Counted from the stretch's first letter, positions 8,082 to 18,274 are shown. The stretch is 60,453 nt of DNA from Terriglobia bacterium (GCA_020073645.1 JAIQET010000021.1:1-60453); one strand, 5' to 3'. Notes: generated by a model not told the origin, from the letters alone. Made by a program: numbers and translations.

Positions 8082-9653
8082 TCAGTCCGCCATTACCTTC
8101 GGAGCCTTGGGTTCTGGCATTCTCGTGGCCATCTGCACCCGGCTGTGTTGCTGCCCGTAACCGAAGTAAATGACCATGCCGATGATGAGCCAGATAATCA
8201 GCCGGAGCCAGGTGTCGAGCGGCAGGCTGGCCATCATCAGACCGGAAACCAGGATTCCCATGATCGGCACAAACGGCACCCACGGGGTTTTGAAGGGACG
8301 ATGCAGTTCGGGCCGCCGCGCGCGCAGAATCCACACCCCGGCGCAGACGATGACGAACGCCAGCAGCGTGCCGATGCTCACCAGTTCGCCCAGAATCCCA
8401 ATGGGGATGAGCGAAGCAAAAATCGCCACGAAGATGCCCACGAGGATGCTCGAGATCCAGGGGGTACGGAAGCGCGGATGCACGGCGCCCGCCCACTGTG
8501 GCAGCAACCCATCGCGCGACATGGAAAAGAAGACGCGCGACTGCCCCAGCAACATCACCAGCATCACGCTGCCCAGACCGGCAATCGCCCCCACCTTCAC
8601 CAGAATGCTGCCCCAGCGTACCCCGGTATGGTCAATTCCGACGGCGACTGGATCGGGCACATTGAGCGTGGTATAGGAAACCACGCCGGTTAGCAATCCG
8701 GAAACCAGAATGTAGAGGATGGTGCAGATCACCAGCGATCCCAGAATCCCGATGGGCATATCGCGCTGCGGGTTTTTCGCTTCCTGGGCCGCAGTGGAGA
8801 CTGCATCAAACCCGATGTAAGCAAAGAAAATCACCGCCGCGCCGCGGGCGATTCCAGACCATCCATAGTGTCCAAATTCGCCCGTGTTCGGCGGAATGAA
8901 CGGTGTCCAGTTCTTGGTTGCAGAAGCGGGGTCGTGCAGCACGAAGATGGTCGCGATGCCGATGAAGGTCAGCACTATGGCCACCTTAACGATCACGATC
9001 CCCGAGTTCAGGTTGGCGGACTCCTTGATGCCAATCACCAGCACCAGCGTGACCAGGCAAATCGCTACGAACGCCACCAGGTTGAAGCTGCCCCGCACAT
9101 GCTGCAGCGCGGCGGGATCGACCGCGTGCGCTCGCAGTGTTGGCAGGATGGTGGCCAGCCGCTCCCAACGCCCGTTGTACATCACCATGTCGGTACCCGG
9201 GGTGGCGGTGAGCGAGGGCGGAATGTGGATGCCGAAATCCTGCAGGAAGCTGTTAACGTACCCGCTCCACCCGGAAGCCACGGTGGCTGCGCCGAAGGCA
9301 TATTCCAGAATCAGGTCCCAGCCGATAATCCATGCGAAAATTTCGCCCAGCGTGGCGTACCCGTAGGTGTAAGCCGAACCGGCAATCGGAATGAGGGACG
9401 CAAACTCGGAATAGCACAATCCGGCAAAGGCGCAGGCAATACCGGCAAGAACAAATGAGAGCACAATCGCCGGACCGGCATACTGAGCCGCCGCGGCCCC
9501 GGTCAGCACGAAAATTCCTGCGCCGATGATGGCCCCAATTCCCAGGGTGATGAGGTTGGTGGGACCGAGCGCACGCTTAAGGGAGTGTTCGCCTTCTTCC
9601 TTCGACTCGGTCAGGATCATATCCAGCGGTTTGGTTGCCAGAAGGTTCGCCAT
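8082..9653 (-). CDS. APC-superfamily amino acid permease (cationic amino acid transporter type)
   Basis: 523 aa with about 12-14 hydrophobic segments. The first transmembrane region carries the APC signature LGIGAIIGAGIFVLTG (about residues 36-51), the unwound TM1 substrate site, followed by AGLCYSEFASLIPIAGSAYTYG-like sequence typical of the CAT/YfnA branch. A long periplasmic-type loop (about residues 130-190) follows TM3-4. It is predicted to import amino acids across the inner membrane; substrate unknown. It starts 21 nt after the stop of the second permease (9675-11264), so both are probably one transcript ending at the terminator at 8022-8062. Confidence 0.9.
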   Translation of the reverse strand: MANLLATKPLDMILTESKEEGEHSLKRALGPTNLITLGIGAIIGAGIFVLTGAAAAQYAGPAIVLSFVLAGIACAFAGLCYSEFASLIPIAGSAYTYGYATLGEIFAWIIGWDLILEYAFGAATVASGWSGYVNSFLQDFGIHIPPSLTATPGTDMVMYNGRWERLATILPTLRAHAVDPAALQHVRGSFNLVAFVAICLVTLVLVIGIKESANLNSGIVIVKVAIVLTFIGIATIFVLHDPASATKNWTPFIPPNTGEFGHYGWSGIARGAAVIFFAYIGFDAVSTAAQEAKNPQRDMPIGILGSLVICTILYILVSGLLTGVVSYTTLNVPDPVAVGIDHTGVRWGSILVKVGAIAGLGSVMLVMLLGQSRVFFSMSRDGLLPQWAGAVHPRFRTPWISSILVGIFVAIFASLIPIGILGELVSIGTLLAFVIVCAGVWILRARRPELHRPFKTPWVPFVPIMGILVSGLMMASLPLDTWLRLIIWLIIGMVIYFGYGQQHSRVQMATRMPEPKAPKVMAD

Positions 9654-9674
9654 CCGATTGGTTTCTCCTTAAGA

Positions 9675-11264
9675 TTATGAGACGGTCGTTCCTGCGGTCG
9701 CCGGCCCCGAGCGCCGCGACCACAGGTAGTACACGGGAATCCCCACCAGAACAATAATCAGCCCCGGCCAAGTGTACTGCGGTTTATAGCGTAATAACAC
9801 GACATCGATAAACAATGCCATCACAATGTAAATCGCCGGCAGCACCGGGTACCCAACGGCGCGGTAGGGCCGTTGCGCCTCGGGATGTGTCCGCCGCAGC
9901 ACAAATAGCCCGACAATCGTCAGGATGTAGAACACCAGCACGGCAAAGACGATGTAATCCAGCAACTGTCCATAGGTACCCGAAATGCACAGCACGCAGG
10001 TCCACACCATCTGTACCATCAGGGATACTGCCGGCGTTTTGTAGGTAGGATGCAGTTTGGCCACCTTGCGGAAGAACAAACCATCCTTAGCCATGGCGTA
10101 GTAGACCCGCGCGCCCGCCAGGATCAGCCCGTTGTTACAGCCGAAGCCGGAGATCATGATGGCGGCCGCCATCAGAAAGCCGCCCAGCGCGCCGAACATC
10201 TGGGTCAGGACCGCGGTGGCCACGCGATCCTCGGTGGCGTACTTGATGCCCCGTTCCAGAATCGTCGCCCCATTGGCCACGCCATCGAGCGGCAGCACAT
10301 TCAGGTAGATGAAATTGCAGCCGATGTACAGGGCAATCACGAAGCCCGTTCCCATGGCCAGCGACAACGGCAGGTTGCGCTGCGGATTCTTCACTTCGCC
10401 GGCTGTGAAGGTCACATTGTTCCAGGCGTCGGCCGAGAACAATGACCCCACTTGGGCGACGGCCAGAATGGTCAATGTGCCCACCATCACCATGGGCCCG
10501 CCGACGCCCACCTGCACCGCGTGCTGCGCACCCAATCCGGCGTTGTGCCAGAAGTTTCCATGGAAGTTCGCTGCCAGCGCTTGCGCGTTGCGTCCGATAA
10601 ACAGGCCGAGGAGTACCAGCCCGAACAACGCTGAAGCTTTGGCGACGGTGAAAATGTTCTGGATGAAGGCGCCCGTTCTGATGCCAAAGATGTTGATCAC
10701 CGACAACAGCACGACCACGATGATTGCCACCAAGTTCTGCGTGTTCAGCCCCACGTCCATGTTGCCCAGAACCATGGGACCAATCGGAATCCGAGGCACT
10801 TTCCAGAAGTGCAGAATCCAGTTCGAAGAAGAGACGGAAGGGAAAAAGATGCCGAGGAACTTTCCGAAGGCCACGCCCACCGCCGCGATCGTTCCCGTTT
10901 GGATCACCAGGAACAGCGTCCAGCCATATAAGAAGCCCCACAGCGGCCCCAGCGCCTCTCGCAGGTAAACATACTGCCCGCCCGCGCGCGGCATCATCGC
11001 CGCCAACTCGCCATAGCTCAGGGCACCCACGATGGTCATGAACCCGGTGACCACCCACGCCAGAATCAGCAGCGCCGGAGAGTCCACGTCGCGGGCGATC
11101 TCGGCCGACACAATAAAGATGCCGGAGCCGATCATGGAGCCCATAACCAGCATGGTGGCGCTGGTCAGTCCCAGGCCTTTGACGAGTTCCTGGTCTTGCT
11201 GACGATGGATTTCCCAGTCGCTGACCGCTGTGATCGGAGTGGGTGGCTTCGTCTCGGTGCTCAC
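9675..11264 (-). CDS. APC-superfamily amino acid permease (LAT/SteT-like)
   Basis: 529 aa, about 12 membrane segments. The TM1 signature VMGSMIGSGIFIVSAEIA (about residues 42-59) and LSYGELAAMMPRAGGQYVYL (about 83-102) place it in the LAT-like exchanger branch of the APC family. It shares only general fold motifs with the next gene, so the pair is not a recent duplication. First gene of a two-permease operon. Immediately upstream (11281-11304) is a REP-like palindrome, and thiE lies beyond it on the same strand. Exchange or uptake of neutral amino acids is inferred from the family. Confidence 0.9.
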   Translation of the reverse strand: MSTETKPPTPITAVSDWEIHRQQDQELVKGLGLTSATMLVMGSMIGSGIFIVSAEIARDVDSPALLILAWVVTGFMTIVGALSYGELAAMMPRAGGQYVYLREALGPLWGFLYGWTLFLVIQTGTIAAVGVAFGKFLGIFFPSVSSSNWILHFWKVPRIPIGPMVLGNMDVGLNTQNLVAIIVVVLLSVINIFGIRTGAFIQNIFTVAKASALFGLVLLGLFIGRNAQALAANFHGNFWHNAGLGAQHAVQVGVGGPMVMVGTLTILAVAQVGSLFSADAWNNVTFTAGEVKNPQRNLPLSLAMGTGFVIALYIGCNFIYLNVLPLDGVANGATILERGIKYATEDRVATAVLTQMFGALGGFLMAAAIMISGFGCNNGLILAGARVYYAMAKDGLFFRKVAKLHPTYKTPAVSLMVQMVWTCVLCISGTYGQLLDYIVFAVLVFYILTIVGLFVLRRTHPEAQRPYRAVGYPVLPAIYIVMALFIDVVLLRYKPQYTWPGLIIVLVGIPVYYLWSRRSGPATAGTTVS

Positions 11265-11275
11265 GAGGCTCCTAG

Positions 11276-11304
11276 GTTGTGTGGCGCGGACACTCTTGTC
11301 CGCG
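11276..11304. repeat. REP-like palindrome
   Basis: GTTGTGTGG precedes an 8-bp perfect hairpin CGCGGACA / TGTCCGCG with a CTCT loop (11285-11304). The same GTGTGG + palindrome layout recurs at 50413-50437. It lies between thiE and the permease operon. Confidence 0.7.
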
Positions 11305-11332
11305 AACCGTGGGACGTTCAGGTTTCAAGACT

Positions 11333-11947
11333 TTACCTCAATATCCGCAAAAATTCCTCTGCTGATTTGCGGGGCTCGTGTACCAAGTCGGATATCACCG
11401 CCACCGAGTCGGCCCCCGCCTCAATCACCGACCGGCAATTCGCCCGGGTAATCCCGCCAATCGCCACCAGCAGTTTGCGGGTGTTGGCCCGGGCTCGGCG
11501 TACTCCTTCGAGACCGATAACGGGATCAGGATTGACCTTGCTGGAGGTCGCAAAGACGGGTCCAATTGCGAGGTAGTCCGCCGAGGTCTTGTCCGCCTCC
11601 GAAACTTGCTCCGGGTTGTGGGTGGAAACCCCCAGCCACAGCCCTTCGCCAATTACTTTTCTGGCTCCTTCCGGTGACAGATCGTCCTGCCCCACATGCA
11701 CCCCATCAAATCCGGCTGCCAAACACAGGTCCGCGCGATCGTTCATGATGAGTTTGACGGATTCGCCGAGTCGACGTCTCAATTCCAGGGCTTGTTCCAG
11801 CATCTGGCGGGCGTTGCCGGCCTTGTTGCGGTATTGCAACAGGGTGACACCGGCCGCAACCAACTCCTCGGCGGCCAAAAAAAGAGCTTCCGGATCAGAA
11901 AGACACGATGTGTCAAGGATAGGGTAAAGGCGAGGTAAGCGATTCAT
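11333..11947 (-). CDS. thiE: Thiamine-phosphate synthase
   Basis: 204 aa, the usual ThiE length. The enzyme joins HMP-pyrophosphate and thiazole phosphate to give thiamine monophosphate. TIM-barrel family motifs seen: VTLLQYRNKAG (about residues 34-44), LIMNDRADLCLAAGFDGVHVGQDDL (DRADL and the HxGQxDL motif, about 65-89), GVSTHN, ADYLAIGPVFAT (GPxFxT, about 123-134) and LVAIGGIT (about 155-162). Metal and phosphate ligands appear intact. No thi genes are adjacent; it follows accC on the same strand, 67 nt away, and may be read from the pepP-accB-accC transcript. No TPP riboswitch was recognised upstream. Confidence 0.95.
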   Translation of the reverse strand: MNRLPRLYPILDTSCLSDPEALFLAAEELVAAGVTLLQYRNKAGNARQMLEQALELRRRLGESVKLIMNDRADLCLAAGFDGVHVGQDDLSPEGARKVIGEGLWLGVSTHNPEQVSEADKTSADYLAIGPVFATSSKVNPDPVIGLEGVRRARANTRKLLVAIGGITRANCRSVIEAGADSVAVISDLVHEPRKSAEEFLRILR

Positions 11948-12014
11948 GGCTTCATGGACGAAAGGTCATGATTCACTATGTACTCTTTTCAAAACAGCCT
12001 TCAGAATCCGTGGA

Positions 12015-13382
<1,368 letters not shown>

Positions 13383-13458
13383 TTAGCGCGGGCGTCCCTT
13401 CGACTTCGCTCAGGGCAGGCTCCACTGGCTAGCTTCACAGGCCCCCTGTACGTCACAC

Positions 13459-13482
13459 AAAAAAAGGCGCGCCCAGCGCGCC
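13459..13482 (-). terminator. Terminator-like hairpin between accB and accC
   Basis: On the minus strand GGCGCGC pairs with GCGCGCC around a 3-nt loop and is followed directly by seven T. It lies 22 nt beyond the accB stop. The adjoining 13396-13422 segment (TTCGACTTCGCTCAGGGCAGG) looks like a common dispersed spacer repeat. Confidence 0.75.
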
Positions 13483-13503
13483 CGGGTGCCGTTCCCCAAT
13501 TCC

Positions 13504-14007
13504 CTATTTTCGCGGCCGGATGGCGAACAACTCCTGCCCGTACTCAATCGGCTGTCCATTGGCAACCAGCTTCTTCACGAGTTCCCCGGCCACATCCGAC
13601 TCGATCTCGTTCATCAGCTTCATGGCTTCCACGATGCACAACACTTGCCCAAGCTCGATCATGTCGCCCGGCTTTACGAACGGAGGCGCTCCAGGAGAAG
13701 GCGCTTCGTAAAACGTGCCTACGATAGGAGAGCGCACCATGTGCAGTTCCTCGTCTGCCTCGGGCGCAGCTTCTTTAGATACCGCGGCCGTTGCAGCAGG
13801 GGCGGAAACCCCGGGCACGGCGGCTGCCTGCGCCGCCGGAGGCGGGGCAGAGTGCACCGCAAGAAAACGCGCGTCGGGCCCGGCGGGACCGCCGGACTCA
13901 GCCCCGCGCTTGATGCGCACTTTGACATCACCGCGTTCCAGTTCGAACTCGGTTATGTCCTTTTCGATTAGGAACTCTATGAGTTCCTTCAGTTCTTTCT
14001 GGTTCAT
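13504..14007 (-). CDS. accB: Biotin carboxyl carrier protein of acetyl-CoA carboxylase
   Basis: 167 aa. N-terminal helix-rich start (NQKELKELIEFLIEKDITEFELERGDVKVRIKRG, residues 2 to about 35), a flexible Ala/Pro-rich linker (about 45-85), and a C-terminal biotinyl domain with VRSPIVGTFYEAPSPGAPPFVKPG-type start and the biotinylation site VEAMKLMNEI (Lys about residue 133). The common EAMKM is EAMKL here, which is seen in many BCCPs. The biotin is carboxylated by AccC and the carboxyl moved to acetyl-CoA by AccAD, which are not in the window. Located between pepP and accC, the usual order. The motif strings quoted are partial. Confidence 0.95.
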   Translation of the reverse strand: MNQKELKELIEFLIEKDITEFELERGDVKVRIKRGAESGGPAGPDARFLAVHSAPPPAAQAAAVPGVSAPAATAAVSKEAAPEADEELHMVRSPIVGTFYEAPSPGAPPFVKPGDMIELGQVLCIVEAMKLMNEIESDVAGELVKKLVANGQPIEYGQELFAIRPRK

Positions 14008-14046
14008 CGTCTGGGATAGGAAAACGGCAGCTACTAGCTACCCGCT

Positions 14047-15147
14047 TCAAGCGATTGCGATTAATTCCTTGCTGGTGGGCGTCAACACCTCACACCCTCG
14101 TTCCGTAACCACAACCATGTCTTCGATTCGCACTCCCCACTTGCCGGGAATGTAAACTCCCGGTTCAATGGTGATCACCATTCCCGGGTGCAAGGTCTCG
14201 GTCTGCCCCGACGCCACGCGGGGCGCCTCATGAATCTCCAAACCTACCCCGTGCCCCGTCGAATGGGTAAAGTTGCGAACTAAGCCATTTCTTTGCAATA
14301 ACTTACGGGCCGCCCCATCGACTTCACCAACACTCACCCCAGGCCGTACCGCGGCCACTGCGGCTTGTTGTGCTTCCCGCACCGCTTCATACACGCCGCG
14401 GGCTTCGTCCGTAGGACGGCCCACATACACAGTACGGGTCATGTCGGAACAGTAGCCAGCGAGTATAACACCGAAGTCACAGACCACGAATCCCGCGGCC
14501 GGGATGGGTGCGTCCGAAGCCCGCCCGTGCGGCAGCGCCGAGCGTTCGCCGGAGGCGATGATAGTCTCGAACGACATCTGGTCCGCTCCCTTGCGCCGGG
14601 CTGCGTATTCCATCTCCGCCGCCACCTCAGCCTCTTTCACGCCCGGACGAATCGCCGTTAGCGCACAGTCAAACAAACCGGCGCCCAGCATTACCGCCGC
14701 ACGAAGACGCTCGATTTCTTCCGCGTCCTTCACCATGCGCGCCTCTTCCACCAGCGGTGGAGCTTCCTTGAGCCGGACATTGGAAGGCAGGGCTCCCGCC
14801 AACCGGCTACGCCCCGCGACGGTCAGGTGCTCGCCCTCGATACCTAGTCTCCAAAGTCCTTTGTGGCCCTTAGTCCTCCGATTCGCCGTCAGCCACTCCG
14901 CCACTGCTACAAGCGGTGGCTTGCGCCTGATCACCACTCGTGCCCCCTGCACTTCCGCCCGCGCCTGCGTGGTGTAACGCCCGTCGGTGAAGAACAGGCT
15001 CTTCTCTTCCGTGATCAAGAGCGTGCCAGCACTGCCGGTAAATCCACACAGATAGCGGATGTTGGGCAGATGCACGACCAGCAACCCATCCAAACGGCTG
15101 GGCCCCAGAGCACCTTGCAGCCTCTTCTGACGACCCTTGTGGTCCAT
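14047..15147 (-). CDS. Xaa-Pro aminopeptidase (M24B metallopeptidase)
   Basis: 366 aa from the ATG at 15147 (MDHKGRQKRLQ); a longer open frame to 15264 has no conserved sequence. Creatinase N-domain (about residues 1-125: VVHLPNIRYLCGFTGSAG) followed by the pita-bread catalytic domain. All five dinuclear-metal ligands can be seen: VVCDFG (Asp), SDMTRT (Asp), STGHGVGLEIHE (His), ITIEPGVYI (Glu) and VRIEDMVVV (Glu). It removes N-terminal residues preceding proline. It is the first gene of a pepP-accB-accC set, an arrangement frequent in bacteria, where efp often intervenes; efp is absent here. Confidence 0.92.
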   Translation of the reverse strand: MDHKGRQKRLQGALGPSRLDGLLVVHLPNIRYLCGFTGSAGTLLITEEKSLFFTDGRYTTQARAEVQGARVVIRRKPPLVAVAEWLTANRRTKGHKGLWRLGIEGEHLTVAGRSRLAGALPSNVRLKEAPPLVEEARMVKDAEEIERLRAAVMLGAGLFDCALTAIRPGVKEAEVAAEMEYAARRKGADQMSFETIIASGERSALPHGRASDAPIPAAGFVVCDFGVILAGYCSDMTRTVYVGRPTDEARGVYEAVREAQQAAVAAVRPGVSVGEVDGAARKLLQRNGLVRNFTHSTGHGVGLEIHEAPRVASGQTETLHPGMVITIEPGVYIPGKWGVRIEDMVVVTERGCEVLTPTSKELIAIA

Positions 15148-15281
15148 CGCAGAAAGTGTAACAGGAGGCCATTCCAGCCAAGGGGCGAGGGCTGTTGCAG
15201 GCGCTTCGCCCGGGGCGCTACCCGGATGGCACTTTCGTGTGATTGACGAGCGGACGCACCCCACATAATCTCCGTTTTGTC

Positions 15282-15578
15282 GTGTCGCAATGGACGATCA
15301 AATCGGGTGCCTTGGCGGTGCTCCTGGGTGCGCTGCTCATCATCCTGTCAGTACAGGTTTTACCTCAGGTGGACTTGCCCGACACGGCCTTTCACCAAGG
15401 CACGGCTCCGGTCGTGACTCGGTGCCGCGCCACTTCTGCCCCGCTACTTACCGTAGTTGCCACGCTGGTTCAGTACCATTCCTCCCCGCAAACGTCGGAA
15501 AGACGGGAGCCCACTCCATCTCCGGCCCATTCCACGGCTAATTTCCTTCCTATCCTTCTCTGTTCTCTGCTCTGCTAG
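15282..15578 (+). CDS. Small conserved-looking membrane or exported protein
   Basis: 98 aa if read from the GTG at 15282 (SQWTIKSGALAVLL...). One hydrophobic segment (about residues 7-23, ALAVLLGALLIILSVQV) is followed by QVDLPDTAFHQGTAP and a C-terminal NFLPILLCSLLC. I believe similar single-TM small proteins with a VLPQVDLPDTAFH motif occur in acidobacteria, but this is from memory. No Shine-Dalgarno is clear and the frame overlaps the region upstream of pepP on the other strand, so start and reality are uncertain. Function unknown. Confidence 0.5.
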   Translation: MSQWTIKSGALAVLLGALLIILSVQVLPQVDLPDTAFHQGTAPVVTRCRATSAPLLTVVATLVQYHSSPQTSERREPTPSPAHSTANFLPILLCSLLC

Positions 15579-15607
15579 GGAAATTCCCGGCACCTGCGTT
15601 CGATCTT

Positions 15608-15693
15608 GCTCCGCCCCATCTGCGGAGCCGGGGGGCAGCCGATGAGTTTGGCCGGGAACTCGGGGGAGGGCCCGGAATTCTCGATGCTGCCCC
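15608..15693 (+). ncRNA. Candidate structured leader RNA
   Basis: Upstream of the 58-aa gene at 15739 there is a stem GCTCCGC (15608-15614) / GCGGAGC (15622-15628), then an 8-bp closing stem GGGGCAGC (15632-15639) / GCTGCCCC (15686-15693). The latter encloses GAGTT/AACTC and GGCCGGG/CCCGG-type pairs. It matches no riboswitch consensus I can recall. It is proposed from base pairing alone; GC-rich sequence can pair by chance. Confidence 0.35.
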
Positions 15694-15738
15694 GTTTCTC
15701 CCATCAACAGGCAAAAGGTCACACGAGGAACTGCAATT

Positions 15739-15915
15739 ATGGAGTCATACAAGACATACCAAATACCGACACACTGGGCCATCGAGCACCTGGAAGACGT
15801 ATCGGCAAGGGCCGGGTTGGGCGCCGATGACGTCGCACATCTGCTGGACTCTGGCTTGGATGTTGACCACTTGCTCGAATATCTGCAGGCCATGCTTTCC
15901 GACCGGATGAACTGA
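15739..15915 (+). CDS. 58-aa hypothetical protein
   Basis: A short ORF (58 aa) starting ATG at 15739 with CGAGGA at 15724-15729, a good Shine-Dalgarno at 9-nt spacing. The product begins MESYKTYQIPTHWAIEHLED and ends LLEYLQAMLSDRMN; it is acidic, helical, without a signal peptide or membrane segment. The segment GLGADDVAHLLDSGLDVDHLLEYL looks like a compact two- or three-helix domain. Codon use is consistent with coding. Function unknown. It lies 3' of the possible leader RNA at 15608-15693 and converges with pilQ, whose terminator follows it. Confidence 0.65.
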   Translation: MESYKTYQIPTHWAIEHLEDVSARAGLGADDVAHLLDSGLDVDHLLEYLQAMLSDRMN

Positions 15916-16001
15916 AGGCTCGCTGCGGCGCAGAAGCGTCGAGGTCTCCGGATGGGCGACCTTCGGTCTATTCCCTGGGAGCCGGAGGCTGACAACGGGC
16001 C

Positions 16002-16041
16002 AAAAGACAAAACCGCCGGCCCCTGTTCAGGAAGCCGGCGG
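16002..16041 (-). terminator. Intrinsic terminator of the pil operon
   Basis: On the minus strand GCCGCCGGC pairs with GCCGGCGG across a 13-nt loop, followed by TTTTGTCTTTT. It lies 23 nt beyond the pilQ stop. Confidence 0.85.
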
Positions 16042-16063
16042 CTTGCTGTACTGCTACCTCGTG

Positions 16064-18178
16064 CTATGTCTGAATGATGCGCGGCGTGATGAAGAAGATC
16101 AGCTCCTGGTTGGAGGTGTTGACCGTGCGCCGCTTGAACAGGTTGCCGAACACCGGGATGTCACCCAGCAAGGGCACCTGCAGAACGTTGATCGAGTTCT
16201 GGGTCTGGATCACGCCACCGATCACCACTGTGCCACCGTCGGTGACCAGCACCTGGGTGGTAGCCTGCTGGGTGATCAGAGTGGGGTTGCCTTGCACCGT
16301 GTGCCCGAAGTCAGGCGTGGTGTTCTCCACGTCGACGTTCAGGAAGATGGTGCCTTCCGACGTGATCTGCGGAATGACGGTCAGCCGCAGGAAAGCATCT
16401 ACGTAGCTCACCGTCGGCGGGCCGCCCAGCTGCGCCTGGGTCACGATGGGCACGCGCACGCCTTGGCGAACCAGCGCCTGGATGTTGTTCTGCGTCACCA
16501 CACGCGGACGCGAAAGGATCTTCAGCAAGCCGCGCGACTCCGCCAGGGTCAGGATGAAGTCGATGCGGGCATTGTTGCTGGCGTTGATGAAGGTCAGGCC
16601 GCTGGTCGGGCTGGTAACCGGCAAGTTGGAGAACAACGGAATCTGAGTTCCGGGGGTAGTTGCCGATCCGCCAACCGTGATGTAGCCCGGATTCAGTCCG
16701 TTGACCTGGGTCGGGCTGGTCCCGGCGGTGGAAGCGCCGCCTACCGCGGTGTGCCCATTGCCCCACCCGAAGCCGAGCTGGGTGCCGATGTCGCGCGCGA
16801 AGCTGCGCGTCGCCGCCACCACCCGGGCTTCAATTTCCACTTCCTGCGTCTTGCGGTCGAGCTGGGTTAGCAGCCGGTCTACCGCCGGCATCACGTTGGG
16901 AATGTCCGAGATGATGAGCGCATTGGTGCGATCATCGGAGATCACGTCGCCGCGCTGGGTAAGAAACTTCTTGATGGTGGGCACGACGTCCTTGGAGTGC
17001 GCATAGCTGAGGAAACGCGTGACCGTCACTTTGTCCACGGCCAGAGCCTCAGCTTCCTGCTGGGCCCGGCGCGCTTCGGCTTCCTTGCGCAGGGTGTCCG
17101 TGGTCGCAATGCGCAACACGTTGCCATCCAGTTGCCGCGCTAGTGCGTTGTTCTTGAGCACGATGTCCAGCGCCTGGTCCCACGGTACATCATCCAGCAC
17201 GATGGTCAGCATCCCCTTCACGTTGGGATCGAGCACCACGTTGAGGCCGCTGATCTCGTGAATCAGGCGGAAGAAATCCTTGAGGTCCACATCTTTCAGG
17301 TTTACCGAGATGGGCTCGCCCGTGTACTTGGGCCCACTGGCGGCCGGCTGCTGCTGCATCTGCGCCTTCTGCTCGGCGGCCATGTTCACCGCGGGCTGTG
17401 GGGCTGCAGCCGCCGGCTGCTCCTGCATGGAAGCGCTGGGCGTGGGCAACAGGTTGCCCTCGGGCTTCTCCACGAACTTGGCAGCGGCATTGGTCGCCCG
17501 GACCGGTGCAACGGTCGCGGCCGGCTTGCTCTCTTCGGCCGCAGTTCCGTCCTTCGGCTTGTACGAAGGCTCAACAAACACATAATCGTTGGCGGAAGAG
17601 GCGGAAGCGGTCGGCTTGTTGTCCGCCGCCGGAATCACCAGCGCCGGGGCCGCAATCACGGCCGGCTTGCTGGCAGCAACTTCCTTCTTCACGACGACGG
17701 GGGCCGGTACGAGCACCGCCGTAGTCGCAGCCGCTGCGGGCTTCTTGACCGCGTGGGCAACCGCCGCCGGGTGCAGCTTCAGAACCAGCTTGTGGTCGCT
17801 GCCGGGCACCAACTCGTAGCGGCACGCCTGCTCCAGGTCGACCACTACGCGCGTGGTCGGAGGCGTATGGCCGTCCATGCCCACACGCACGCCTTTCACG
17901 CCCTCGTCCCCCACGCTGATGCGGCTCTGCGCCGTCGCCATCACCGTGTTGGGCAGGTCGAGCACCACGCGCGCCGGGCGGTCCAGCGTGCTCAGCTGCG
18001 GCGTCACTTGCCCGCGTGCCGTGATCTCCACGCTGATCCCGTCCTCGCCGCGCACCACGTTCACCGTCTGCAGCGCGGCGTGCGTGTTTGCCTCAGTGCC
18101 CGTGCTCTGCGTCTCAGCCGCTGCCACCAGTACCAGTACCAGCAGCGGTAGGAAAACACCCAGCAGTTGCTTTCGCAT
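16064..18178 (-). CDS. pilQ: Type IV pilus secretin PilQ
   Basis: 704 aa from the ATG at 18178 (MRKQLLGVFLP), preceded by GGGGAG; this start opens on a signal peptide. Domains in order: AMIN (about residues 37-125; QTVNVVRGEDG..., binds peptidoglycan), a long Ala/Lys/Pro/Gln-rich linker (about 135-305), an N0/STN-type domain (about 310-380; ISVNLKDVDLKDFFRLIHEI), secretin_N (about 400-475) and the C-terminal secretin barrel (about 520-700; VPIVTQAQLGG..., QTQNSINVLQVPLLGDIPVFGNLFKR). PilQ forms the outer-membrane channel for the pilus. Last gene of the pilMNOPQ operon; terminator at 16002-16041. Confidence 0.95.
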   Translation of the reverse strand: MRKQLLGVFLPLLVLVLVAAAETQSTGTEANTHAALQTVNVVRGEDGISVEITARGQVTPQLSTLDRPARVVLDLPNTVMATAQSRISVGDEGVKGVRVGMDGHTPPTTRVVVDLEQACRYELVPGSDHKLVLKLHPAAVAHAVKKPAAAATTAVLVPAPVVVKKEVAASKPAVIAAPALVIPAADNKPTASASSANDYVFVEPSYKPKDGTAAEESKPAATVAPVRATNAAAKFVEKPEGNLLPTPSASMQEQPAAAAPQPAVNMAAEQKAQMQQQPAASGPKYTGEPISVNLKDVDLKDFFRLIHEISGLNVVLDPNVKGMLTIVLDDVPWDQALDIVLKNNALARQLDGNVLRIATTDTLRKEAEARRAQQEAEALAVDKVTVTRFLSYAHSKDVVPTIKKFLTQRGDVISDDRTNALIISDIPNVMPAVDRLLTQLDRKTQEVEIEARVVAATRSFARDIGTQLGFGWGNGHTAVGGASTAGTSPTQVNGLNPGYITVGGSATTPGTQIPLFSNLPVTSPTSGLTFINASNNARIDFILTLAESRGLLKILSRPRVVTQNNIQALVRQGVRVPIVTQAQLGGPPTVSYVDAFLRLTVIPQITSEGTIFLNVDVENTTPDFGHTVQGNPTLITQQATTQVLVTDGGTVVIGGVIQTQNSINVLQVPLLGDIPVFGNLFKRRTVNTSNQELIFFITPRIIQT

Positions 18179-18274
18179 TTCGCTTCTCCCCACGGGCTTG
18201 CGCTCGGCTCGCCCCGTGAACTCTCTCCCAAAATTCTTCTTACCCGCCGGCATCCGCCGGCATGCCACCGGACC

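Noticed and set aside
9675..11264. Tandem duplication of the two APC permeases
   Set aside because: The two share only superfamily motifs and belong to different branches, so recent duplication is not supported.
15444..16010. 188-codon minus-strand ORF between pepP and pilQ
   Set aside because: It has no domain or signal features and overlaps the better supported 58-aa gene and the pil terminator.
16064..18268. Start of pilQ at 18268
   Set aside because: The extra 30 residues are basic and non-conserved; ATG 18178 has a GGGGAG and opens a signal peptide.
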